14,892 nucleotides of DNA from Planctomycetaceae bacterium (GTDB taxonomy: Bacteria; Planctomycetota; Planctomycetia; Pirellulales; Thermoguttaceae), in NCBI GenBank assembly GCA_031259095.1, contig JAIRLW010000051.1, positions 1 through 14,892 of the forward strand. The letters are read 5' to 3'. The notes under the pieces are model-generated. The model saw nothing but the letters and a program-made list of their open reading frames with translations, did no database searches and was not told where the DNA came from. Within the stretch, counting starts at the first letter, position 1. Each line of letters begins with the position of its first letter. A program made the translations under genes and the position numbers. This document shows positions 1 to 7,400 of the stretch, one piece after another.

Positions 1-240
1 GATCGTAAATTTTGTTACATATTCATTAGTTTCTTTTTTTTACTTATTTTTTCTGGTTGTTTATTAAGAATATTAACAATTTCAAGTAGAATTAATCCAT
101 TTTTCAATCTTATTAAAAAAACAGAAAATCAGGAAATGTTGAATAAAACAAAAAAAATATCAAATTGCTATATTATGGGAAGTCTTATCTATTCTCTTTT
201 TCTTATTTTGGCAAAATATTTTGGTATGCCAGCTGGTTAA
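1..240 (+). CDS. C-terminal end of a membrane protein (partial, 5' end outside window)
   Basis: Frame 1 is open from the first base to a TAA at 238-240, giving 79 codons without a stop in very AT-rich DNA. The translation has two hydrophobic stretches: one near the start (CYIFISFFFLLIFSGCLL) and one near the end (IMGSLIYSLFLILAKYFG). A short basic, hydrophilic loop rich in K, N and T separates them. This is the pattern of two membrane-spanning helices, so the piece is probably the C-terminus of an integral membrane protein. No family is recognised and there is no start codon in the window that must be used. It is the only gene evidence left of folP. The chance that it is a random open frame is real but modest. 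Confidence 0.5.
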   Translation, partial: DRKFCYIFISFFFLLIFSGCLLRILTISSRINPFFNLIKKTENQEMLNKTKKISNCYIMGSLIYSLFLILAKYFGMPAG

Positions 241-286
241 TTGGTGTGTGTTGCGCCTGTTCAAATTTTGAAATCATCTAAAATTA

Positions 287-553
287 CTGTGCTTGTCCAC
301 GAATTTTGAAATGGCTTAAAAATTTCAGTACAATAATAGAATTGGGGGCAATTTTCAGGAAGTGCTACAAGAAATAAAACAAATTGTCGTTTTTATAATA
401 CTTAAAAAGGATAAATTTGTTCAGAAATTGTTTTTTGAATATTATAGAAACAATAATTTACTTCATTTCTAGTAACATTTTCTAAAACTCATCCTAAATC
501 AAATTATCGTATAGATAATTTTAAGCCTTTTCAAGATTCGTGGACAAGTACAC
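287..553. mobile_element. MITE-like element with 34-bp inverted ends flanked by TA
   Basis: The sequence at 288-321 (starts TGTGCTTGTCCACGAATTTT) and the reverse complement of 519-552 match at 31 of 34 positions. The inverted ends enclose an AT-rich core with no substantial open frame. A TA dinucleotide lies immediately outside each end (285-286 and 554-555). TA target duplication is characteristic of the IS630/Tc1-mariner superfamily, so a non-autonomous derivative of such an element is the likeliest reading. The transposase is absent, so the family assignment is inference; TA flanks can occur by chance in AT-rich DNA, but the 34-bp inverted ends are directly visible. Confidence 0.65.
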
Positions 554-605
554 TATTCAGTAAAAAATCCAGACGCCCCTATTGGGGCTAATATAAAAAA
601 TAAAA

Positions 606-626
606 ATTTCACTGATATATTACGTT
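606..626 (-). repeat. Copy of the 21-bp border motif
   Basis: This stretch reads ATTTCACTGATATATTACG followed by TT and differs at a few positions from the motifs at 4114-4134 (opposite orientation), 4391-4411 (same orientation) and 14744-14764 (opposite orientation). At 4114 and 4391 two copies face each other as the ends of one palindromic element. Here no facing partner is evident, so this may be a remnant or solo end. It abuts a copy of the second border motif at 622-640. Confidence 0.5.
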
Positions 627-687
627 TTTAGAAGTTCCCTAAAATAATTAAAAATCTTTTTGGCAAACGATATTTTTAGAGATTCCC
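622..687 (+). repeat. Two direct copies of the 20-bp TTTTTAGA-TTCCC motif upstream of folP
   Basis: Copies lie at 622-640 (ACGTTTTTAGAAGTTCCCT) and 669-687 (GATATTTTTAGAGATTCCC). The same motif, in either orientation, recurs at 2175-2196, 3935-3958, 3963-3983, 4000-4020, 4080-4096, 8846-8870 and 8951-8975, always between genes. The second copy is preceded by TTTTTGGCAAA, and the same pairing (TTTTTGGCAAA then TATTTTTAG) is found in sense orientation just upstream of the minus-strand gene starting at 3920. A regulatory role is therefore possible, but the motif is also used as the inverted ends of palindromic elements, so it may simply be repeat debris. Confidence 0.5.
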
Positions 688-751
688 TTTGTGTTTTTGT
701 GGGCAATGTTCATCGTTAAAAATAATATTTAGAAATTTCCCCGTTAATAAA

Positions 752-1582
752 ATGACCACTATTAATGAAATAGCCCGAATATGGAAACTGCGGACACAAA
801 CATTGTGTTTGACAGGACAACCGATTTTTATGGGTATTGTAAATGTAACGCCGGATAGTTTTTCTGACGGCGGACGTTATTTTGAAACATCGGCTGCTGT
901 TGATCACGCGTTGCAATTAGTCGAAGCCGGAGCAGGGATTCTCGATATCGGCGGCGAAAGTACCCGACCCGGTTCCGACGGCGTTGAAGTCGAAGAGGAA
1001 CTTCGACGAGTGATTCCGGTTGTTACGGCAATTATTGACGCAATTGTTACGGCAATGCCCGAAAATAAACGGGTTCCGATTTCAATCGATACAACAAAAC
1101 CGCGCGTCGCCTATGAATCAATTCAAATTGGCGCGGAAATCATCAATGATGTTTCACCGGAAACCGATCCGGCAATGCACCGTGTCCTGTTGGAAACCGG
1201 AGCAGGTTACTGTGTGATGCACTCTCAAGGGACGCCGAAAACAATGCAACTCAATCCGCAATACAATAATGTGGTCGCGGAAGTGTTCGAATTACTCAAA
1301 CGTCGGCGAAATGAACTCGTCAACGCCGGAATAGAACCGGAACGAATCGCGGTTGATCCGGGATTAGGATTCGGAAAAACCACCGAACACAATCTAGAAC
1401 TCGTCGAAAATATGGAACGCTTTCACGATCTTGAAACTCCGCTGTTGGTTGGACATTCACGAAAAAAATTTATCGCCGAAACATTCGGAAATTGTGAAAC
1501 CGGCACAAATTTAATAACAAAAAAACTTGTCGAGAAAAAAGTTTCCGTTATCCGGTTACACGAAATGCCTTCAAGGGATTAG
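752..1582 (+). CDS. folP: Dihydropteroate synthase, C-terminally short
   Basis: Dihydropteroate synthase condenses 6-hydroxymethyl-7,8-dihydropterin pyrophosphate with p-aminobenzoate in cytosolic folate synthesis and is the sulfonamide target. From the ATG at 752 the protein is 276 aa. Family motifs are in order: NVTPDSFSDGG (residues 31-41), DIGGESTRPG (65-74), SIDTTKP with the pterin-binding Asp (about 111-117), IINDVS (about 130), VDPGLGFGKT, the LVGHSRKKF loop with the catalytic-site Lys, and the final IRLHE segment carrying the conserved Arg and His. The start at 752 is preferred over 689 because the extra 21 residues resemble no part of the family and cover the repeat-rich leader. Oddity: the chain stops 8 residues after the conserved Arg, about 20 short of typical enzymes, so the last helix is missing. 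Neither other frame continues it convincingly. All catalytic motifs are intact, so activity is plausible. It stands alone, without other folate genes in view. Confidence 0.93.
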   Translation: MTTINEIARIWKLRTQTLCLTGQPIFMGIVNVTPDSFSDGGRYFETSAAVDHALQLVEAGAGILDIGGESTRPGSDGVEVEEELRRVIPVVTAIIDAIVTAMPENKRVPISIDTTKPRVAYESIQIGAEIINDVSPETDPAMHRVLLETGAGYCVMHSQGTPKTMQLNPQYNNVVAEVFELLKRRRNELVNAGIEPERIAVDPGLGFGKTTEHNLELVENMERFHDLETPLLVGHSRKKFIAETFGNCETGTNLITKKLVEKKVSVIRLHEMPSRD

Positions 1583-1601
1583 GGAGATGACCAAAACTAC
1601 C

Positions 1602-1631
1602 AACATGCCGTCCCTAACGGGACGGAATATT
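1602..1631. terminator. Hairpin between convergent folP and pseudopilin genes
   Basis: A perfect 7-bp GC-rich stem (CCGTCCC / GGGACGG, 1608-1625) with a TAAC loop is extended outward by a further imperfect 6 bp. It starts 19 bases after the folP stop, between two converging genes, where a bidirectional terminator would be expected. There is no clear T-run after the stem, so Rho-independent termination is uncertain. It could instead be one more member of the intergenic palindromes, since GTCCCTAA is also the core word of those repeats. Confidence 0.45.
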
Positions 1632-1720
1632 AATCGACACAAAAAATATCATTGATTCTCTACTCTATTTTAAGCATTACAATTTTGACTGCTTATAATA
1701 TAATCAGGCTAATTTTTTGG

Positions 1721-2170
1721 TCATGGCGATTCTGTTTCTTCCGTTTCCGGCTCAAGAGCAAACCAACGAACCAGACAACACGCAACTGGTCGTTGTTCTT
1801 CCGGCAGGTTTTGGCGAACTGTTACCGACAACGAAACAAGTCCGTAATCGTCCAAATCTGTTACCTCCAACGTGTACAACCAAAGTACATCGCTAAGGGA
1901 ACCGTCGGAAACTGCATTGGTATCGGCAATCGTATCGTTCAAGTTGGCGGCGTTGGTAATTGGAACATCAGTCGCCGATTCCATATCAATAATGCCAATG
2001 CGCACTTTTGCCAAAATACTTTCGGCTAATAATTCCGCCTGAGTCATGTCCCGCGACGCTTTGGCATTACGAAAAGCGTTGCGGGAAAATTCGCCCAAAA
2101 CAGCAACCGCGCCGCCAAGAATCAGCAATGCCAATAAAACTTCCAATATCGTAATGCCACGCCGTGTCAA
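1721..2170 (-). CDS. Type II secretion/type IV pilus pseudopilin, GspI-like
   Basis: The 149-aa product is a prepilin-type protein: a very short basic leader ending in Gly (MTRRG), then mature residues ITILEV followed by a hydrophobic helix (LLALLILGGAVAVLGEF). The Glu at mature position 5 is the residue needed for N-methylation and subunit assembly. A prepilin peptidase would cut after Gly5. The rest is a small soluble domain of about 120 residues. The total size, and a helix resembling the 'LLEVLVALAI' type, suggest a minor pseudopilin of the GspI class, but the exact subunit is inferred. It would work in a pseudopilus between inner membrane and secretin, consistent with the secretin gene later in this window. 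The start is TTG at 2170, chosen because AGGAG lies seven bases upstream and no ATG gives an intact leader. It is the downstream gene after the exported protein at 2304-3920, 133 bp apart. Confidence 0.85.
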   Translation of the reverse strand: MTRRGITILEVLLALLILGGAVAVLGEFSRNAFRNAKASRDMTQAELLAESILAKVRIGIIDMESATDVPITNAANLNDTIADTNAVSDGSLSDVLWLYTLEVTDLDDYGLVSLSVTVRQNLPEEQRPVACCLVRWFALEPETEETESP

Positions 2171-2174
2171 TGGT

Positions 2175-2273
2175 AAACTCCTAAAAATTTGTTTTTAATC
2201 ACAGAATTATTTGTCCCTAAAATTGGGGCTAAGGGATGATAGGGACATTAGAGACAAAGGGGACGGGACAGAC
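2175..2273. repeat. Palindromic intergenic element with 9-bp GGGACATTA-like units
   Basis: The left border (2175-2196) is the 20-bp motif in minus orientation. It is followed by TTTTTAATCACA, close to TTTTTTAACCACA in the elements at 8846 and 10396. The core pairs TGTCCCT (2211-2217) with AGGGACA (2241-2247) and then runs as degenerate 9-bp units (GGGCTAAGG, GATGATAGG, GACATTAGA, GACAAAGGG). The right border is not recognisable. It lies between two minus-strand genes and could form an RNA hairpin in their intergenic transcript. Confidence 0.55.
2178..2182 (-). promoter_or_regulatory. Ribosome binding site fixing a TTG start
   Basis: On the minus strand AGGAG is followed by seven bases and then TTG ACA CGG CGT GGC, the start of the prepilin leader. 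It is one of the clearest Shine-Dalgarno sequences in the window. It lies inside a copy of the 20-bp intergenic motif (2175-2196), in which AGAGTT reads AGGAGTT, so a repeat copy appears to supply the ribosome binding site. Confidence 0.65.
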
Positions 2274-2298
2274 AATAATTACAATAATTACAATAATT
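2272..2298. repeat. Three perfect tandem copies of ACAATAATT
   Basis: The 9-bp unit is repeated three times without a mismatch, then decays into ATAATTTAC, which contains the stop codon (TTA at 2304-2306) of the minus-strand gene. The 9-bp period is the same as that of the neighbouring palindrome arms although the word differs. Confidence 0.85.
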
Positions 2299-2303
2299 AT
2301 AAT

Positions 2304-3920
2304 TTACTTTATCAATTTTGGTTCGGCGAGGGTCAGGATTGCCGGAGCGGTCATTCCTTCAAGGAAATCAATTTCAAACGTTAATGTTTTAACATTAGGC
2401 GGTAATGGAAGTTTCACCAATTTTGCCGGTTCACTGCCGTAACATTCCCAATCGCCGAGAAGTTGCTGTTCCGCCTGAACCCGAAATCGAACTCCACCGG
2501 AAGGACGTAATCGGTCGTCAATGCCAATCACTGCATGGAAGGCGGTAAACGTGTCGGTTATCGGAAGAGAATAGGCAAGTACCGTTTTAGCCGGAATCGA
2601 AAAACCATGTCCATAAAAATTGCCGTCAAGAACAAAACCAGTCAAACCCGGTATCGGTAAATCCGGTATCTTGGGTTGACGTGAATCGTTGAGGGGTTGA
2701 GTCGGCAATATCGGCGATACGGTGTGGACAGCGTTGTTTTCGGTGTTTGTGTTGGAAAATTGTGAAATGATCTTTTGGGTGCGATAACTCCGAAGTAATC
2801 GCAAACCGTCCGCTTTCGGCTGACCCGCAACTTCCAACAACTGCTGACTCGTCAACTTCTGATCCGTTTCCCGATCAAAATAAAATATCTGTTCAAGTAA
2901 AATCGGTTTCAAATCAGTTAAATAAAAAGCGTTTTTCTGTTCCAAATCCAAGAGGTTGATCTCTTCCGGCTGCAACGTTCCGGCAACACCGGAAACAGTA
3001 GTCCAATGCCATTGACGGTTCTCGTCTGACGTCAATGTCTGAAGATGTAATATTGTTCCGTTCCAGAGGGAAAGAAAACCAATCGGAGTTTTCGTGGCGG
3101 GCGATGTTTTTGCGGTTTCTTTTGCGGAATCTGGTGAATGTTGCGGCGGCTGGAACAGCAACCCAAACACTTTCCGACGCGGAACCGGAAGTGTTTCGCC
3201 ATCGATAATAAATGAAATAGTCTCTTTACCGACTTCCGTGAGAATACCGGTGTAAATGTCCAAAGAACCGGGCAAACCAACAACAATCCGATCACCGGTC
3301 GCCGGCGAACCAGACAACGCGGACAGTTTTCGCCAATCTTCGGGAATTTCCGTAACTTCGTTCAAGCCCTTAACAACCAACCGAACCGCAAAAAGTTGTT
3401 CCAACGGCAGTGTCATTTCTTCATTGTTCAGAAGACGGCACACCGCAAATTTACCTTTGGTCGAAAATTCCGAAACAACCAATCGGCTCCGGTCATTCAA
3501 TTCCAAAACGGAAACAATTTCAGGAAAAACCGGTTTGGTTTTTATTTCGTTTTCTTTTTGCTCATTCTCTTTTTGTGAAGAGTTTGTATCGCGTTTCTGG
3601 AGCAGTGCGGCAATTGTTTTGCTTGACTGTTTCCGTGACGGCATGTTGGACAACGAAGGAGCCGACCATTCACCGGAACCGGAAACAACGGAAAAAAACG
3701 GATTATCCAGTAAACTCTGTACTTTAACGATTTTTTCCGTTGAAATTTCTGTTTTTGTTCCATCACTATCCAGAGTCAGATGTTCGGAGTCCAAGGTAAT
3801 AATTGTTCCGCTAACAGTATGCCCATCCGAATCTGTTACCTCAAACGGAACTTCCGAACCATTAACTCTGATCACCAACAACAGAAAAATAAAAATAATA
3901 CGCAACATAAACTTTAACAC
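2304..3920 (-). CDS. Exported protein with small beta-barrel repeats and a C-terminal NPCBM-like domain
   Basis: The 538-aa product begins with a signal peptide (LRIIFIFLLLVIRVNG, cleavage about residue 21). Four similar stretches follow at about 22-70, 138-185, 207-255 and 280-330. Each is a run of short strands with the pattern G-x-L or W-x-G-T, then L-x-L, then a closing P/L-x-x-V/I-x-x-L; they look like small SH3/LSm-like barrels of the kind common in planctomycete exported proteins. Between the first two is a K/E/N-rich linker. The C-terminus (about 423-535) resembles the NPCBM carbohydrate-binding fold: LDGNFYGHGFSIPAKTVLAY, then FTAFHAVIGIDD, GGVRFRVQ and a closing strand region. A role at the cell surface or periplasm in binding glycans is inferred. 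No catalytic motif is seen. The start is GTG at 3920; ATG at 3908 in the same frame also leaves a signal peptide and cannot be excluded. It lies upstream of the pseudopilin gene in the same direction. Confidence 0.8.
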   Translation of the reverse strand: MLKFMLRIIFIFLLLVIRVNGSEVPFEVTDSDGHTVSGTIITLDSEHLTLDSDGTKTEISTEKIVKVQSLLDNPFFSVVSGSGEWSAPSLSNMPSRKQSSKTIAALLQKRDTNSSQKENEQKENEIKTKPVFPEIVSVLELNDRSRLVVSEFSTKGKFAVCRLLNNEEMTLPLEQLFAVRLVVKGLNEVTEIPEDWRKLSALSGSPATGDRIVVGLPGSLDIYTGILTEVGKETISFIIDGETLPVPRRKVFGLLFQPPQHSPDSAKETAKTSPATKTPIGFLSLWNGTILHLQTLTSDENRQWHWTTVSGVAGTLQPEEINLLDLEQKNAFYLTDLKPILLEQIFYFDRETDQKLTSQQLLEVAGQPKADGLRLLRSYRTQKIISQFSNTNTENNAVHTVSPILPTQPLNDSRQPKIPDLPIPGLTGFVLDGNFYGHGFSIPAKTVLAYSLPITDTFTAFHAVIGIDDRLRPSGGVRFRVQAEQQLLGDWECYGSEPAKLVKLPLPPNVKTLTFEIDFLEGMTAPAILTLAEPKLIK

Positions 3921-3934
3921 AATGTTATTATTTC

Positions 3935-3983
3935 TCGGAATCTAAAAATACCTTTGCCAAAAACGAATTTTTAGAGGTTTCCT
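3935..3983. repeat. Head-to-head pair of the 20-bp motif forming a hairpin
   Basis: A minus-orientation copy (GGAATCTAAAAATACC, from 3937) and a plus-orientation copy (ACGAATTTTTAGAGGTTTCC, from 3963) are nearly adjacent, making one imperfect stem. It begins about 15 bases upstream of the GTG start of the minus-strand gene. The minus copy is therefore in the leader or promoter of that gene, in the same orientation as the copy before folP. Confidence 0.55.
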
Positions 3984-3999
3984 AAAACTATTAACTAAA

Positions 4000-4100
4000 G
4001 GCAACTTCTAAAAACTTGTTTTTTGCTCGACCAAAATCAACCCAATTCGACTAAAATCAATTTTAGTCGATTTTAGTCGAAATTTTTAAAAATTCCCTAA
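4000..4100. repeat. Palindromic element with TTTTAGTCGA 10-bp units
   Basis: The borders are facing copies of the 20-bp motif: GGCAACTTCTAAAAACTTGT at 4000 and TTTTTAAAAATTCCC near 4082. The core holds a perfect 11-bp palindrome arm pair (TCGACTAAAAT at 4047-4057, ATTTTAGTCGA at 4060-4070), with TTTTAGTCGA repeated in tandem at 4061-4070 and 4071-4080. A more degraded unit (TCGACCAAAATCA) precedes it at 4028. It has the same plan as the element at 8846 but an unrelated core word. Confidence 0.65.
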
Positions 4101-4113
4101 ATAACTAAATTAA

Positions 4114-4411
4114 AATGTAATATATCAGTGGAATTTTCCAAAACATCTTTAACAGTTTTCGCAAACCTCATTTTCAACCTAATTTTTCTTACAAAACAAC
4201 CTCAGTAGCAACAAGTTCCTCAAAGTACAAACCTCATTGCCTCATTAAAAACGTAAACGAATAATGAGGTAATAAGGTAATAAGGTCGGTTTTGGCGGGA
4301 TTCATTGGCTACTGAGGTTGTTTTAAACAATCGTTAAGAAAATTAGGTGGAAATAAGGTTGTTTGTCCAAATTCAGACGTGTAAAAAAATATTCCGCTGA
4401 TAGATTACATT
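4114..4411. repeat. 298-bp nested palindromic element with 21-bp inverted ends
   Basis: The 21-bp ends (4114-4134 and 4391-4411) match as inverted repeats with two mismatches. Inside are three further nested inverted pairs: 4162-4191 with 4335-4365, 4193-4209 with 4308-4324 (17 bp, perfect), and 4232-4247 with 4262-4285. The right inner arm is a tandem of AGGTAATA (8 bp), and the word AACCTCA or its complement recurs along both arms. There is no open reading frame. The right end overlaps the TAA stop codon of the 1437-aa gene. It could be a non-autonomous mobile element. It accounts for most of the gap between 3921 and 4409. Confidence 0.7.
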
Positions 4412-7400
4412 AAAATTTTTCTTTTTTATTTAATGTTTCGAGTATTTTTTCAAGTTGGGAGCGCGTAATACAAACTTGTTCAAAATGAGGAGCGGAACTG
4501 AAAACTTCTTTGTCTTTTTCTTCTTCCGTTGTTGGCGTATCGGTACGCGTTGACATGACTTCATCCTGTAACGCCGTCAACCATTCCGGCATTTCAAATC
4601 CAACTCCCATCGGCTCTTTGGCAAAATTTTCAATCTGTTCGTATAATTCGTTGAACGCATCTGTTTTCATACCGTCTTCACGTACTTGTCTTACCGCTTT
4701 CGGAACAAGTCCGCACATTCGGTCAATCTGTAACGGTCTTACAAAACGTTCCTGAAGCCGTTCATGGACGCTTGGCAACCACATTCCGTATTTTTCACTC
4801 AACCGTGTATAACTCCGCAAATGGTCCTCCGCCGCATGGACACTCCGCCGTGCAACCGCCCGCTCCCACAGCAACGCCGCATCTTCACACCCCGCACGAA
4901 TCATCGCATCATGAACCCAATACACCGGCTTGAGATTCCACGAAATACGCTCATAACCAATCTGAACCCGAAGCATGTCCAATAACATATAAAGTTTTTC
5001 ACCATGATCCGAATGAGTTGTCGTACTATTATAGTCCACGTATTCCGAATAATTTTCCGCAATCGACTCGAAAATAATCTCCAACCGCGAGACCGCTGTG
5101 TCCCAATCAATATGGTCGTTCTCGATGTCTTCAAGCAGTTTCGCCGCCATTTCGACTTCGCCCTCGTCCCGTTTAATCTTCTGGAGTGAACGAAGATAAT
5201 TGTTCACGCCTTGATGAAGCATCGCCCGAAGATTGCCAAAACCCATATTTTGTTGCGTGAAAATATCATGTCCGTAACGTTGAATAAACCGTTTGATTTC
5301 ATCCCAATAAGTTCGGTCAACAATTGATTCAATCGGCGAAATACGAATCTGACGGCTATGAGAAAGCCAACTCGAAAGAAGTTGCTCAATAATCCGTTCC
5401 ATATATTCCACTAAAGCGATATTTTGTAACCCTGCTTCCGAACCGGAAGATTTCACCTTCCATTTCTTCGACGAAATCGCAACACATTTTGTAATTGCCC
5501 GTGTTACCGTTTCGACAAGCCGGTCAAATTCCGTAATGGCTCCGGGACTAATCGTATTCATTTCTTCCATTTCCTGAATGGTTTCAAGTATTTGAAACGA
5601 TTCCGCCAGAAGTCCCAGACGCGGCGCGTATTCCATCAACCGCATAATCGCCTGCTGAATACAACGGCAACGAACAATATTCCACGCCGCACCGCCGCGC
5701 GACGTCGGAACATATAAAATGGTTTCCCGCGATAACACCCGAAGCATCTGCTGCCAAAGTTTCCGTACCGTTTTAATATCGTTATGAAAAACTGCATAGT
5801 TCACATCAAGAACCGCTCGCTGCCACGCATCGGTTACGTTACGCCAATGTTGCGAACCAAGATACGATTCCAAAATCATTTTTGCGTCGCAAACTTCAAC
5901 ATGAGTCCAAATAATCCGGTCAAGCAAAATCTCTTTGGTTCCGCGATGACGATCATATTCCAACAGCGAATCCGCCGTTCCTCGCGGCGGCGGAACTTTG
6001 TACGCCGACACTGTGCGAAGTAATTCGTTCAAATCGTTACAATACGTAACAATTTGTGAAAGCCACGAATTTAAATATTGAACAATATCCTGAGACAACG
6101 CCGCGTCTATCTCTTCCGGTTTCAATCCGGCAATTTTTTCCGTAACATACTTCCAGAGTTTCGACATCGTAACAATAAATGTCAGCCGGTCGCTGATCCG
6201 CTCTGTTTCGGTAACAATTTCAAGATCGTCGTCGGCGTTGAAACCTAACGGATTCGGCGTGTCCATCAACGAATCGTCAATACCGTCGTCCGTCGTGTCC
6301 TGATACGTAACATTTTCATAAGCCGCTCCGTAAATCGAATCCTTCGGATGATAAGGTTCATCGCTCGGCGGAAATAATTCGTCCAATTCCGAAAACATAT
6401 CATCGTCGTCAAGAGAATCGCCCAACATCGGATCACGCGGCTTTTTCTTTCGCGGTTTCCGCGACTTCCGACCGTGTTGGTCGCCGTTTTCAAACTTGTC
6501 ATCGCTCAATTCAATGTCGGGAATATCCCAGTACTCGTCGGCGTTTGCTTCGGTAAAATCAAAAAACTTTTTCGTGTGCGTCCAACGTTCCAACGGCGAT
6601 AACGGCAACACCTCCTTTTTTGAAGGAAGTAAAACAACCGCGTTTGGCGTTGATTCCGTATTTTTGTCGGTTTTATTGTTGTCTGTGTTCTTTTTGTCTG
6701 TCTTATTTTTGTCCGTATTTTCATTTTCTTCTTTGTTTTTCGGCGATTTCCAGAGTTGCTCCATCCAACGCAACGCAATAGAGTGAAACGTATAATCGCC
6801 TTCGGTCAATGGAACCCGTTCCGAATTACTGAGCCAATGCATCATCAACGCCATCGACGCAACAGGGTCTTGTTGATCCAATAACGCTTCTGCCAGTAAA
6901 ACGTACGCTTTGGTTGATCGGAACCGATCCACATGACGATTCCAAAACGCTACATCGCCGGCTGCCGTTCCGGCTTTGTACCACACCGCCAACGCCGTAG
7001 AAACAATCGCGGCGGATTCCCACGCTTCCAAACCGGAAAAACTTTCCAAACCGGAAACTTCCGTACTGCCGTATTGATCCCACCAACCAGCCAAATCACT
7101 CATTTTGTCCGAAAGATCGGATTGTAAATCACCATTTCCAGCCGCAGCCGCTTCTTTCTGAAGCCGACTGTAAAGATCAAAAATTTCTTCCATCAAATTG
7201 ATCAAATCGTCCACACGATGATCGTGAATGGAATTTTCAACCGTGTGAAACAAACTGAACGTTGCGCCGAAACCAAGAATCGTCCAAGGATCGACAATCG
7301 CGCCGCAATTGATTCCGCGCCGAATGAGTTCTTCGATTTTCGGCAGATTTTCCGCCGCTTCCTCCAATTTTCCATGATCAATTCTTAAATGCGATTCGGT

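Noticed and set aside
689..751. N-terminal extension of folP from an upstream ATG
   Set aside because: The 21 extra residues match nothing in the family and come from repeat-rich leader DNA; the ATG at 752 gives a normal N-terminus.
241..751. RNA gene or riboswitch ahead of folP
   Set aside because: The region is AT-rich and explained by the inverted-end element and repeat motifs; no tRNA cloverleaf or known riboswitch core was found by eye.
3256..3945. 229-aa open frame on the + strand
   Set aside because: It is antisense to the exported beta-barrel/NPCBM gene, has no recognisable domain or ribosome binding site, and its Ser/Thr-rich composition is what the reverse frame of that gene would give.
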